In this document: piece by piece, positions 46,478-56,635 of the stretch
Position numbering within the stretch: position 1 is the first letter of the stretch
Layout: each line of letters starts with the position of its first letter
Assembly: GCA_963797085.1 (NCBI GenBank)
Contig: CAWCOA010000019.1
Span: 1 to 64,000 of the forward strand
Length of the DNA: 64,000 nt
Source: JASJBU01 sp963797085
GTDB lineage: Bacteria; Pseudomonadota; Gammaproteobacteria; Chromatiales; Chromatiaceae
Direction: 5' to 3'
Translations under genes and position numbers: made by a program
The notes under the pieces: model-generated
Seen by the model: only the letters and a program-made list of their open reading frames with translations
Told to the model about the DNA's origin: nothing
The model's database searches: none

Positions 46478-47941
46478 TCAGCGCATGTCGCTCAAGCCAT
46501 AGCGTTTCAGCTTCCGATAGAGGGTGCGCTCACTGATGCTCATGGCTTCGGCGGCCTTTCGGCGATTACCCCGGTAAAGACGCAGCAGGTCTGCAATATG
46601 CTCTGCTTCCACATTTTTCAGGCTGGGAAGTTCCTTTGCAGGCGGATCGGTGATGACCCTGTTCGGTTCACTGTATGTCCGCAACCCGGGGGCCTGTAAA
46701 CTCGCTTCAGGTGCACTATGGTTGTGTTCCATCTCGCCAGGGGGTTTGATTTCACAGACCTCGCCGGCCACCTGCTGGGTCTCGAGTTCATCGCGCATAC
46801 GCAGATATTGCTTAATCTTTTCTCCAGTGATCAACCCTCCCGGGCTGCCTGCGCTGTGCGCCACCGCGACCTGGAGAATATTCCGCAACTCACGGATGTT
46901 TCCCGGGTAGCTATAACCTGACAGGTAGTGCAATGCCTCGTCTGACAAAAGATAGCGGCGACCTGTCTTATAGGAAATGCGTTTCAGGATCTCTTCACAG
47001 AGTACCGGAATATCATCCAGACGCTCCCGCAGAGCCGGAATCCTGATACAGAAACAGGCAATGCGATAGTACAGGTCCTCGCGAAACTCTCCCCTCTTCA
47101 CCCGATCCCACAGCAACCGGTTGGTCGCACAGACGATGCGGGCATTGGCGGCCAGGGTCTTATTGCCGCCGACCCGCCGGAACTGCCCCAGTTCCAGGAC
47201 CCGCAGCAGCTTGGCCTGCATATTGAGTGTCGCCTCGCCGATCTCGTCGATGAACAGGGTGCCGCCGTCGGCCACCTCGAAGAGGCCCTCTTTGGCGCCT
47301 GCACTACCGGTAAAGGCGCCGCGTTCATGGCCGAACACCTCACTCTCGAACAATGACTCGGTGACCACGGTACAGTCGAGGGCGATATAAGGATGCGCAT
47401 GGCGTTGCGAATAGCGATGGATGAAACTGGCGGCCAACTCCTTACCGGTGCCTGTTTCACCAATCAGTAGCACCGGTGCATCACTTCTGGCCGCCTGTTC
47501 GAGCTGTTCGATGGTGCGCAGGAAGGCTTTTGAGGTACCGACTGGACGCTCGTCATTCTCCTCATCTATCTCGTCACGGGCGGCAATTTCCTCCATCATT
47601 TCGCCGACATAGATGCTGCCATCATCTGCCCGCAGTGGGTACAGGTTGATGCGCACCCAGCGGGTTCGACCTTGCTGGTCGTAGTGGGTATGCAGGCAGC
47701 TGCAGGGCTGCTCGGTCATATAGCACTGGGCGTATGGGCATTCTTCACCCATCTCGAAACAGGGCCGGTCATGATGATGCATGATCTCGTGACACTTTTT
47801 GCCTTCCAGATCTTCGCGTCTCACCTGGAAGGCCTTTTCGTAGGCCTTGTTGACAGAAACTACCGTAAAGTCGCGTCCAATCACCACAAACGGACGATCA
47901 TGGGTATCCACGAAATGGTCCAACTCGATGTGCTTTTTCAT
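46478..47941 (-). CDS. Sigma-54-dependent activator with a Cys/His-rich PAS domain
   Basis: A 487-residue enhancer-binding protein. Residues about 10-120 form a PAS domain holding an unusual cluster of possible metal or redox ligands (Cys50, His51, His55-57, Cys61, Cys68, Cys73, Cys80, Cys82). The AAA+ domain has Walker A GETGTGKE (161-168), the sigma-54 contact loop GAFTGS (208-213) and Walker B GGTLFIDEIGE. A Fis-type helix-turn-helix ends the protein (EAMSISERTLYRKLKRYGL). The start at 47941 has GGAGAGGAG upstream. It is divergent from the PKD multiheme cytochrome gene, which has a sigma-54 promoter and palindromic upstream sites, its probable target. Confidence 0.93.
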   Translation of the reverse strand: MKKHIELDHFVDTHDRPFVVIGRDFTVVSVNKAYEKAFQVRREDLEGKKCHEIMHHHDRPCFEMGEECPYAQCYMTEQPCSCLHTHYDQQGRTRWVRINLYPLRADDGSIYVGEMMEEIAARDEIDEENDERPVGTSKAFLRTIEQLEQAARSDAPVLLIGETGTGKELAASFIHRYSQRHAHPYIALDCTVVTESLFESEVFGHERGAFTGSAGAKEGLFEVADGGTLFIDEIGEATLNMQAKLLRVLELGQFRRVGGNKTLAANARIVCATNRLLWDRVKRGEFREDLYYRIACFCIRIPALRERLDDIPVLCEEILKRISYKTGRRYLLSDEALHYLSGYSYPGNIRELRNILQVAVAHSAGSPGGLITGEKIKQYLRMRDELETQQVAGEVCEIKPPGEMEHNHSAPEASLQAPGLRTYSEPNRVITDPPAKELPSLKNVEAEHIADLLRLYRGNRRKAAEAMSISERTLYRKLKRYGLSDMR

Positions 47942-48127
47942 ATCTCTCCTCTCCTCCGCCAGACCTTGACCACTCAGCAGGTAACAGAGAAAAGCTGAGT
48001 GACGCCTGGTTTGATGATTCCCTTCGCCGTACACGGTTATGCGACCCATGGTTGGCTGCGTATTTCCTATCGGGAATCGCGATTATTATTCGAAACAGGA
48101 ATCATAAGTTCATTATACCTGACAATA

Positions 48128-48143
48128 CTGACAATTTTGTCAG
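48128..48143. promoter_or_regulatory. Upstream palindrome 1 (probable activator site)
   Basis: CTGACAA-TT-TTGTCAG is a perfect inverted repeat, about 100 bases before the -24 element. It shares the TGACA/TGTCA half-site with the second palindrome. Confidence 0.6.
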
Positions 48144-48159
48144 ACTTTCTGCCATGACA

Positions 48160-48179
48160 CCTGACAGGCTCCTGTCAGG
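48160..48179. promoter_or_regulatory. Upstream palindrome 2 (probable activator site)
   Basis: CCTGACAGG-CT-CCTGTCAGG is a perfect nine-base inverted repeat. Its centre is 34 bases from that of palindrome 1, about three helical turns, so two dimers would lie on the same face of the DNA. A further CCTGTCAT half-site follows at about 48179. Confidence 0.65.
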
Positions 48180-48244
48180 CCTGTCATTCGCGAATTCCCT
48201 AAGGAATTGCTTTTAAGTACCGATTCCATTCGGTTTTTTTTAAT

Positions 48245-48260
48245 TGGCACGAACAATGCA
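48245..48260 (+). promoter_or_regulatory. Sigma-54 (-24/-12) promoter
   Basis: TGGCACGAACAATGCA has the invariant GG and GC exactly ten bases apart (consensus TGGCAC-N5-TTGC; one mismatch in the TTGC part). It lies about 80 bases before the start of the multiheme cytochrome gene and beside a sigma-54 activator gene. Confidence 0.85.
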
Positions 48261-48340
48261 TTAACACCTAAGAGAAGGATTAGTAAATTTGAATGTTTAA
48301 AGAACTCGATATACTGAAAAGCTATACAACGGAGAAAAGA

Positions 48341-51148
48341 ATGCCAACAGCCAGACAAGGGGTAAGCACCTTACTCTTTATATTTACCACCCTCTTACTC
48401 AGCCCTGCCTGGGGTGCGAATGTTGTACCCAATCAGATCAAGCTTCCCGGCACCCAGCCGGAAGATGGAATCGTCTCTCTGGACGAGGTCAGCGTCTGCG
48501 CAAATTGTCATGGAGGCTATGACCAGAACGCAGAGCCCTTGCATAACTGGCGGGGCAGCATGATGGCCCATGCCGGTCGCGACCCCATTTTCTGGGCCAC
48601 TGTGGCCATTGCCGAGCAGGACTTCGATGGCGCCGGCGACCTGTGCATTCGCTGCCACAATGCCGCAGGCTGGCTGGATGGCCGTTCCACCCCCACTGAT
48701 GGATCGGGACTCAACGAGATCACGGATCGCAATGGCGTGCAATGCGATCTCTGTCACCGTCTGGCCAATCCGGATGACTCGGAGCACCAGGGCGTACAGA
48801 ATGACCCCTTCGTTGCCAATGACGCTCGATGAGGGCGGCAACCCGGTGGAAGGCAACTATGGCAGCGGTGAATATGTGGTGATGCTCGGCAATGCCACCA
48901 AGCTGGGACCCTATACCGATGCCAATCCCCCACGGGGCGCGCACAGCGCACTGCAATCTGATTTTCACCGCTCACCGGAACTCTGCGGCACCTGTCACGA
49001 TGTCTCCAATCCGGTAACCGGCGACATCGCCCACAACAACGGCGCACAGATCGACCTGAACTACAACGGCACGAGCGGTCAACTGGGCGACCAGGTGGCC
49101 TTCAAGTACCGCCCCTACGAGTACGGTGTAGTGGAACGCACCTACAGTGAACACAAGGCGAGCCGGCTCGGCGACACCCTGGTCTCCGACTACCCGAATC
49201 TGCCGGCCGACCTGCAGACCGGCGCCCTGAAGCGCGCCTATGATGCCGCCATGGCATCCAACGCTCCTACTGGAAACTACATCGATGGCACACCCCGTTA
49301 CTTCACCTGTCAGACCTGTCACATGCCCCCGGTACGTGGCAAGGGCGCCGGCACGCCTGCAGCAGGGCGTTTCGCCCCACCGGTGCGTGATGACCTGCCG
49401 AAACATGACCTGACCGGCGGCAACTATTGGATGCCCGAAGCCATGCAGTGGATGGATGCCCGAGGCACGCTGAAATTCGGCGGCCTGACCGCAGCCGAGA
49501 TCGCCGGTATGAACGACGGTGCTAACCGCGCCCGCGATAATCTGAATGTGGCCGCGTCACTCAGTGTTACCGGCAATACGGTCAAGGTCATCAACACCAC
49601 CACTCACAAGCTGATCTCCGGCTATCCGGAAGGCCGCCGCATGTGGCTCAACATCCAGTGGTTAGACGCCAATGGTCATGCTGATCCAGGAGGATGGCGC
49701 CTATGGTGACCTGCAGACCCAAATGGACCTGGATGGTGACGGTGCCAATGATACAGTACGCACCCTGCTCGACCTGCATGATCCCAATACCCGCATCTAT
49801 GAGGTGCATGGCGGCTTCACCCAGGAATGGGCCAATCAACTGGTTACTCTGAATGCCCAGAAATACAATGGTCTCATACTTGATTTCGATCGCGTGACCG
49901 GTGCGGTGAAAACCACCCTGGCTGACCTGGCGGCAACGGCCCCAGGCAACATGACACACAGTTTTCATTTTGTCCTCAACAACGTTGTCATGTCCGACAC
50001 CCGTATCCCGGGCTATGGCTACCGCTACGATGAAGCGAAAAAGCGCAACGCCCTGCCGGTGCCTGAAACCCAGTATGGCAACCCGGGCCCGGGTGGTGAG
50101 TACAACTATTGGGATGAGCTCAATCTGAATGTCCCGGCCGGTGCGGCCACCGCCACCGTGCGCCTGATGTATCAGCCCACCAGCTGGGAGTATGTGCAGT
50201 TCCTGTATCTGGCGAACGAGACCAACAACCCGCAACTCACCACCACCGGTAAGGATTTCCTTGACGCCTGGCTTGCCACCGGTATGGCCGAACCCCATGT
50301 CATGGCCACCGTCGAATGGATCAACGACGGCACGGCGCCACCTGCAGCCAATCAGCCGCCCGTTGCGGACTTCACTTTTGCCTGCATCGACCTGACCTGT
50401 GACTTCACCAATACCTCAACGGATACTGATGGTACCGTTGACGGTTTCGCCTGGGATTTCGGTGATGGGAATACGTCTACCCTGGAGAACCCGAGCCACA
50501 CCTTTGCGGCAGATGGTATCTACTCAGTAATCCTGACCGTTACGGATGACGCAGGTGACTCAGACTTCGTACAACAGAGTGTTACTGTCATCACGGGCAA
50601 CCAGTCTCCCACTGCGGACTTCACCTTTGCCTGCACGGACCTGGCTTGTAGTTTCGATGGCACGGCTTCCAGTGACCCAGAAAACAGCACATCTCAGCTA
50701 TGCCTGGGACTTTGGAGACACCACCACGGCGACCGGTCCATTAGCCAACCACACCTATGCGGTGGGCGGTGACTACACAGTGACCCTGACCGTCACCGAT
50801 GATGTGGGCGCGACTGGTGTTGCTACACAGTTAGTGACGGTCACGGCACCCGTGACCAATCAAGCACCGGTTGCCAGCTTTACCGTTGCCTGTACCGACC
50901 TGGCCTGCAGTTTCACCAGCACATCGACCGATGCTGATGGGACCATTGTCGCTTATGCCTGGGACTTCGGTGATGGAGCAACGGCAGCTGGTGCAACGGC
51001 CAATCATACCTATGCAGCCGCCGGCACCTATACGGTCTCCCTGACCGTAACAGACGACCTCAATGCGACCAACACTGCCACGCAGAATGTAACGGTCACC
51101 GCACCTGTTACCGCACCCGGTCCTGGACCGGGCAGAGGCAGACGGTAA
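48341..51148 (+). pseudogene. Secreted five-heme cytochrome c with three PKD domains, three frameshifts
   Basis: Starts at 48341 after GGAGAAAAGA with a signal peptide (to about residue 26). Heme sites are CANCH (53-57), CIRCH (102-106) and CDLCH (135-139) in the first frame, then CGTCH (about 48983) and CQTCH (about 49308) in the second. A long beta-rich region follows, then three PKD domains from about 50345 to 51100, each with the WDFGD core and a FAC/TC-type Cys pair, and a Pro/Gly/Arg tail. The shifts (about 48825, 49675, 50695) are each mended by removing one base. The design suggests an exported, surface or extracellular electron-transfer protein of about 930 residues. Transcribed from a sigma-54 promoter. 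Confidence 0.85.
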
Positions 51149-51225
51149 AGTGGCAGATTTGACTGAGACGACAGGAAGTCCATTGCGCTAAGGAAAGCAA
51201 CCCGACGGTCAAGGAAACACTCCGA

Positions 51226-51258
51226 CTCCTGCATGGGGACCCATGCAGGAGTTTTTTT
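51226..51258 (+). terminator. Intrinsic terminator
   Basis: CTCCTGCATGGG and CCCATGCAGGAG form a perfect twelve-base stem (loop GA, in practice four bases), followed by seven T. It ends the multiheme cytochrome transcript. Confidence 0.95.
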
Positions 51259-51316
51259 ATGCAATCGATTCTATTGGTAGGTAGCGTACTGCGTCCTGCC
51301 CCCAGTCAGTGAACGC

Positions 51317-51865
51317 TCAATCAGGCAGGACCAGGGATGCAATGCTGCCCAGCGCCTCTTGCATTTGTTCGATCGAGGGCGGATCCGCCTGGGATGGATC
51401 ATCGAAGGCACCCCGACAGGTCAAGCGCATCACATCAGGCTGTTGGTCGCTGCTGATCCAGAGATGCACACTGAGTACGATCATTGGCAATCCATCATCC
51501 ATACCGGCAAGATCCAGGCCGGCCTGCAGCACCGGGTAGACCTGTTGCACCACCTCCGCAGTTTCCCGCTGCACCCGGGTCACCAGAAATGACTCCGCCT
51601 CAATCTCCCGGGTCTGTTCCAAAAGCGTTCTGACCTCGAAGTTGCAACTCGGCACATAGCGGTCAAAGCGCTGTTTCGCCACCACCTCGCCCCGCTGCAG
51701 GAATACCCGTGTGTGCCCTGCGGGGACCCGCAGCGGTTGGTGTAATTCGATACTGGTGCCAACCGGCGGCAGCTTCCAGTAAGCGGCCGAAGTGCTTTTC
51801 AATTGACCATCGTGGCTGCAACCCATCAGCAGCAGGCTGAGTAACAGTGGTGCTGAAACCCGCAT
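51317..51865 (-). CDS. Hypothetical outer-membrane lipoprotein
   Basis: A 182-residue protein with a lipoprotein signal (lipobox LLMGC, Cys16) and then a soluble domain not assigned to a family: SIELHQPLRVPAGHTRVFLQRG suggests a beta-strand start, followed by CNFEVRTLLEQTREIEAESF. GAGGAG lies eight bases before the start and overlaps the real stop of the RNase II-like gene upstream, so the two are coupled. Function unknown. Confidence 0.7.
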   Translation of the reverse strand: MRVSAPLLLSLLLMGCSHDGQLKSTSAAYWKLPPVGTSIELHQPLRVPAGHTRVFLQRGEVVAKQRFDRYVPSCNFEVRTLLEQTREIEAESFLVTRVQRETAEVVQQVYPVLQAGLDLAGMDDGLPMIVLSVHLWISSDQQPDVMRLTCRGAFDDPSQADPPSIEQMQEALGSIASLVLPD

Positions 51866-51877
51866 AGCAAAAACTCC

Positions 51878-53690
51878 TCAGACGATTCTGAAATAACAGG
51901 CCAGATCGGGCAGGTCTACTTCCCTGGGCTTGAGTTGCACGCTGTCATTGAGTTCCGGCTGCACTCTTGATTCTCACCTTGGCATCCATACCCAGGTCTG
52001 GAATCAACACCGTTGCGCGTTCGCCGTCTCTGGCCACCACGACCGCGTCCCCCTGCCAGTCCGGATGATCCCGCAGAAAGACCAGCCGCCAATGATTGTT
52101 AGACAATCTCTCGGTCTTTCTGATCGCCATGCTGCCCATTTCAGCCTGGCTGAGACGCTCTGAGAGGGTATGAATATCCAGCACCGGCCTGCCCTGCAGA
52201 TGCGCTCGCAACTGCTGATGGGTGAGAAGATCCGAATAGCGGCGCAACGGGCTGGTCGCCCGGGTGTAGGTCTCGATACCCAGGCCGGCATGCAGCTCGG
52301 GCTGGCTCTTGACCTGGGTCGGTTTGAATTTTCTGACATAGGCATACATCGCCGCCATGCCTTCCGGTGTGGAAGGCTCATTGGGTGGCGCCTGAGTCGC
52401 AAAGGGCACGGGGATGTCCCGCTCAAGGCAATACTTCGCCACCGCTTCACCCGCCATCAACATCAGGTCGGTGACCATCTCCCGGCTATCCAGCGCAGGC
52501 AGCGGGTGAATCTCCACTTGCTCCTGCTTGAGTCGAATCTTCACTTCCGGCAGTTGAATAAAGGCAGCCCCCGCAGTCCTGCGGCGCTCACGATAGATCC
52601 TGCTCTTGCGCAACAATTCAGTGAACGCCTCCTCCTGCAGGCATAGGTCGGCCTGCGCATAACTGATGCGCCGAACCTGCAGGCGGGTCAGATGGATTTC
52701 GGTATCTTCGATCACTCCTTGCTCAGAGAGCTTGAAGGAGATCGAGAGCGCCGGGGACTCCGCCGCCAGGCCCAATCCCAATTGGTCCGTGACCGGCTGG
52801 GGCAACATCGGGATGACCGTTTCCGGCAGGTAGAGATTACTGCCCCGACTGCGGGCATCCAGGTCCATCTCGCTGTCCGGTTCCACCAGGGCAGCCACAT
52901 CCGCCACATGTACCCAGATACGCTCGCCATCCAGACTCACTGCATCGTCCGGGTCCTCGTTGTCCTCGTCATCGATGGCATAGGCGGCCAGGTGAGTCAG
53001 GTCGAGTCGCGTCTCCTGCGGCAGCTCGGGCACCGGATAGTCAGGGATGGATTCATTGATGCCCTGCCGACGGGGATAGGGATTCTCATTCAACGACCAG
53101 TAGCCGGTCTTCACCAGCAGCCGATGGGCATTGACCGGGGTCTCCTGCACATTCAGGGCACTCAGGATACGGCTCCCTTCGCGCCGACCCAGAGCCAGCA
53201 TCTCGACCTCGCCCAACGGCTTGCGATCCTCCTCGAGGATTTTGCCCTGCTCAAGCCGCGCTACAAACTCATTCCAGGCCTGCTCCTGCTGGGCCTTTCG
53301 GTTGCGCTTCTCCAGCTCATCCCTGACCAACTCGGCGGATCTGGGGGTGATGCTTTGCGGCTGACCCTCGAAATAGATGCCCTGCTCCACAATCTGCCAG
53401 GCGGCCCAGGCGGTAGCCGGGTTGTAATCACCATAGATCAGCTCGGTCAATTCCTTGATCTCGGTGGTACTGCCCTCCAGCAGTTCCCAGTTCTCCTCCA
53501 CTTCGCCGCTGCGCGGCGTGAGGTCCTTCAGGCTTGCCAAGGGTCCGGGGTGCAGCAGCGAAATGTCCTTGTCCCGCACCCGCTTGGCCTTGCCGCCCTC
53601 CAGTTCAATCTCGATCTTGTCGCTGATCTCTTTGACCCGTGCGGGACGCACTTTGTAGAGCACCAGGCTACCTTGTAAAAGTTTGCTCAT
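51878..53690 (-). CDS. RNase II/R-family exoribonuclease, with a C-terminal frameshift
   Basis: A 3'-5' exoribonuclease-type protein. The RNB core shows the acidic metal cluster (YAIDDEDNEDPDDAVSLDG, in parts), IWVHVADVAALV, the SNLYLP segment and the late ATSPLRRYSDLLTHQQL. The start MSKLLQGSLVLYK at 53690 is the conserved one. In the given sequence the frame stops at 51945. Removing one A at about 51968 would let it run on to VQPELNDSVQLK and end at 51878, just before the lipoprotein start, matching the family's usual C-terminus. Confidence 0.85.
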
Positions 53691-53810
53691 CACTGTTTCC
53701 AACTCAATTCCAGCGGTTTCAATCCCCGACAATCAGGGGAGTTTCGTCAACATGGCGTTCAGGTATGATACGCACTGTTACCAGTCAAACCCAGAAGCCT
53801 GAAATCCACT

Positions 53811-54812
53811 ATGAACAAACAATGGTCTGAATTCCTGCAAACACGTTCCGACGAAAAGACTGAGCCGCATGCCGACTGTGCGCTGAATGATCTCTCGCAC
53901 TTCGGCCTGATTCAGGTACAGGGCGAGGATGCCCTGCAGTTCCTGCAGGGACAGCTGACCAATGATATGCGGGAAGTTACGGACGAGCACAGTCATCTCA
54001 GTAGCTGGTGCAGCGCCAAAGGGCGCATGCTGGTCAATTTCAGGGTCTTCAGCCTGGCGGGGAGCTATTTCCTGCAGACCCCTCGGGAACATCTCCCGTC
54101 CGTTCTGAAAAGACTCAGCATGTATGTACTGAGAGCCAAGGTGACAATTACCGACGCCAGCGACGAATGGGTTCGATTCGGCATCACCGGGAATTGTGCC
54201 GAGTCACTCCTGCAAGCGCAGTTCCGAAAAATTCCCGCCAGCCAGAATGGGGCAGCGGAGCACAATGAAGTCGTTTTGATCAGGATGCCCGGCCTGACCC
54301 CACGCTACGAAATCATTGGCCTGGCCACAGACATGATCAGGCTGTGGGAGGAGTTTGAGCTTAAGGCGACCCGTATGGGCAGCAACTTTTGGGCGCTGCA
54401 GGAGATCCGAGCCGGCATAGCGACAGTCTTTCCGGCAACCGTCGAGGCGTTTATTCCTCAGATGGTCAACATGCAGCTGGTTGATGGGGTGAGTTTTACC
54501 AAAGGCTGCTACACCGGACAGGAGGTGGTGGCGCGCATGCAGTATCTCGGCAAGCTCAAACGTCGCATGTATCTGACCCATGTCGACGCTGAGACGGCCC
54601 CATTGCCGGGTGACGAACTGTTCGCAGCAGACAGCAAATCCGGCCAGGGCACTGGTAAAGTGGTGGATGCCCAGGCTACAGGCGACGGCTATGACATGCT
54701 GGCGGTCATAGAGATCGAAAGCGCCGAAAAGCAGACCGTTCATCTTGGCGCCGACGGACCCCTCGTGGAGATCAAAAAACTGCCCTACGAATTTGCTTCA
54801 GAAAAAAACTAG
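53811..54812 (+). CDS. ygfZ: tRNA-modifying/iron-sulfur assembly folate-binding protein YgfZ
   Basis: A folate-dependent protein that helps to maintain certain iron-sulfur enzymes such as MiaB. The 333 residues show the GcvT-like fold, and the family signature KGCYTGQEVVARMQYLGKLKRR (about 227-248, in parts) contains the invariant Cys. It is divergent from the RNase gene and followed by the HDOD gene after 63 bases. Normal length. Confidence 0.93.
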   Translation: MNKQWSEFLQTRSDEKTEPHADCALNDLSHFGLIQVQGEDALQFLQGQLTNDMREVTDEHSHLSSWCSAKGRMLVNFRVFSLAGSYFLQTPREHLPSVLKRLSMYVLRAKVTITDASDEWVRFGITGNCAESLLQAQFRKIPASQNGAAEHNEVVLIRMPGLTPRYEIIGLATDMIRLWEEFELKATRMGSNFWALQEIRAGIATVFPATVEAFIPQMVNMQLVDGVSFTKGCYTGQEVVARMQYLGKLKRRMYLTHVDAETAPLPGDELFAADSKSGQGTGKVVDAQATGDGYDMLAVIEIESAEKQTVHLGADGPLVEIKKLPYEFASEKN

Positions 54813-54875
54813 CACTGTCGCTACATCACTCATACTTGCCTGAAGATTTAAAATCGGAACACGGAAACTCAGCAG

Positions 54876-55715
54876 ATGATTGATGAAATTGCCTTTCTCA
54901 ACGATCTATTCAAAGCCATCGATGAGCGTCGCTTGACGCTTCCCACTCTGCCGGAGGTGGCGTTACGGGTCCGCGATTCGGTTGAGAGTGATACATCCAC
55001 CGCCGGTCAGGTGGCGGACATAGTCGCCACCGATGCGGCACTCTCCGCTCGCCTGCTGCAGGTAGCGAACAGCCCACTCTACCGGGGTCGAGTACCCATC
55101 GATAATCTGCAGATGGCGGTGGCCAGGCTCGGCACGAAACTGGTGCGAAGCCTGGTGGTCAGCCTGATCATGCAACAGATGTTTCAGGCCACCAGTGATC
55201 TGCTGGACAAGCGTTTTCGTCAGCTTTGGGAAGAGAGTGTCCAAGTGGCTGCAATCAGCCGTGTGATAGCACAGAGTCTACGGCACCTGGACAAGGAGCA
55301 GGCCCTGCTTGCCGGATTGATTCACAATATCGGCGCCCTGCCGATCCTGACCATGGCGGAAAAGCACTCGGAGCTGATCAATGATTCCGATGAACTCGAC
55401 CGCATCATCGAGGCCCTCAGCCCGCGTATCGGAGAGCGCATTTTACAGGAGTGGGACTTCCCTGATTCGCTGATCAAGGTACCCGTGAATTTCTTGAACT
55501 TGAGTTATGATCACGAGGATCAGGCTGATTATGTTGACGTAGTGATAGTCGGCCGCCTGCAGACCTTGATGGGCACGGATCATCCTGTCAACCTGCAAGA
55601 CTGGAACTCCATCCCCGCCTTCGCTAAGGTAGGGCTGGAGCCGGAAGTGCAGATGATCGAAATCGAGGGTGTGGCCGAAGATGTAGCGGAAATCGAGCAT
55701 ATCCTTATCACCTGA
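54876..55715 (+). CDS. HDOD-domain signalling protein
   Basis: A 279-residue protein with an HDOD domain (about 18-210), a degenerate HD phosphohydrolase fold without the metal site. LPTLPEVALRVRD, SARLLQVANSPLYRG, AVARLGTKLVRSL and ALLAGLIHNIGALPIL are the typical segments. Such proteins act in signalling or stress control; the output is unknown. It lies in line before the ABC exporter genes, with 27 bases between. Confidence 0.88.
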   Translation: MIDEIAFLNDLFKAIDERRLTLPTLPEVALRVRDSVESDTSTAGQVADIVATDAALSARLLQVANSPLYRGRVPIDNLQMAVARLGTKLVRSLVVSLIMQQMFQATSDLLDKRFRQLWEESVQVAAISRVIAQSLRHLDKEQALLAGLIHNIGALPILTMAEKHSELINDSDELDRIIEALSPRIGERILQEWDFPDSLIKVPVNFLNLSYDHEDQADYVDVVIVGRLQTLMGTDHPVNLQDWNSIPAFAKVGLEPEVQMIEIEGVAEDVAEIEHILIT

Positions 55716-55742
55716 TCGACAAACAGTAAAAAACGGGTTGCC

Positions 55743-56621
55743 ATGATTGAGGCCATCGACCTCAGTAAACACTATGCAGATATCAAAGCGGTCGACGGCG
55801 TCAGCTTTTCTATCTCCCCCGGTACCTGCTTTGGGCTGCTGGGCCCCAATGGCGCCGGCAAGACCACCACGGTAGAGATTCTCGAGGGCATAAAAACCCC
55901 CACCTCCGGTTCAATCCGCTACAAGGACGCCCCCCTCGGCAAACAGTTCCGTGCTGAAGCCGGGATCATGTTCCAGCATACCGCGCTGCAGGAATTCATC
56001 AAGGTCAGGGAAGTCCTGAGTATGTTTCAGCATTTCTATGAACATACCAGACCCATGGAAGAACTGATTGAGACCTGCGCCCTGGATGAGTTTCTCGACC
56101 GGGACACGCGAAAAATATCCGGCGGGCAGAAACAGCGGCTGCTGCTGGCCATTGCCTTGATCAACGATCCGCAGGTCATCTTCCTGGACGAACCCACTAC
56201 CGGGCTTGATCCCCAATCACGGCACAACCTTTGGGAACAGGTCAGAAAGATCAAGGCCGAAAACAAAACCCTGGTGCTGACTACGCATTACATGGAAGAG
56301 GCCTATGAACTCTGTGATGAGATCATTATCATGGACCATGGAAAGATCATTGCTCAAGGCGAGCCCAAGGTCCTGCTTGCCGAACACTTTGAAAACTCGG
56401 TCATCACCCTGCCGAGAGAGAGTCTGCCGGATGATTTCAGCGCGGATTCCGGCGCTACGCTCCTGACCCTGGAGCAGCGCGTCGAAATCCTCTCCAAGGA
56501 TCTCAACGCCAGCATTGGAAATCTCATCGATCAGGGTGTTTCATTGCATCAGCTGGAAGTTCGCTCACCGACCCTGGAAGACCTGTTCCTCGAGTTGACC
56601 GGTCATCAATTGCGAAGCTAG
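55743..56621 (+). CDS. ABC-2 exporter ATP-binding protein
   Basis: ATPase of a two-gene ABC exporter. Walker A GPNGAGKTTTVEIL (about 36-49), Q-loop, signature ISGGQKQRLLLAIAL, Walker B VIFLDEPTTGLD and the switch His of TTHYMEEA are present, followed by a C-terminal regulatory extension. 292 residues. It ends 14 bases before the permease. The substrate is unknown. Confidence 0.94.
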   Translation: MIEAIDLSKHYADIKAVDGVSFSISPGTCFGLLGPNGAGKTTTVEILEGIKTPTSGSIRYKDAPLGKQFRAEAGIMFQHTALQEFIKVREVLSMFQHFYEHTRPMEELIETCALDEFLDRDTRKISGGQKQRLLLAIALINDPQVIFLDEPTTGLDPQSRHNLWEQVRKIKAENKTLVLTTHYMEEAYELCDEIIIMDHGKIIAQGEPKVLLAEHFENSVITLPRESLPDDFSADSGATLLTLEQRVEILSKDLNASIGNLIDQGVSLHQLEVRSPTLEDLFLELTGHQLRS

Positions 56622-56635
56622 GGCCTCTTAACACT

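Noticed and set aside
50345..51110. Periodic repeats that might suggest a CRISPR array
   Set aside because: The repeats are about 260 bases long, in frame, and encode PKD domains; there are no short identical repeats with unique spacers.
52692..53678. Open frame of 328 codons opposite the RNase II-like gene
   Set aside because: Shadow of a conserved RNB gene, with no independent support.
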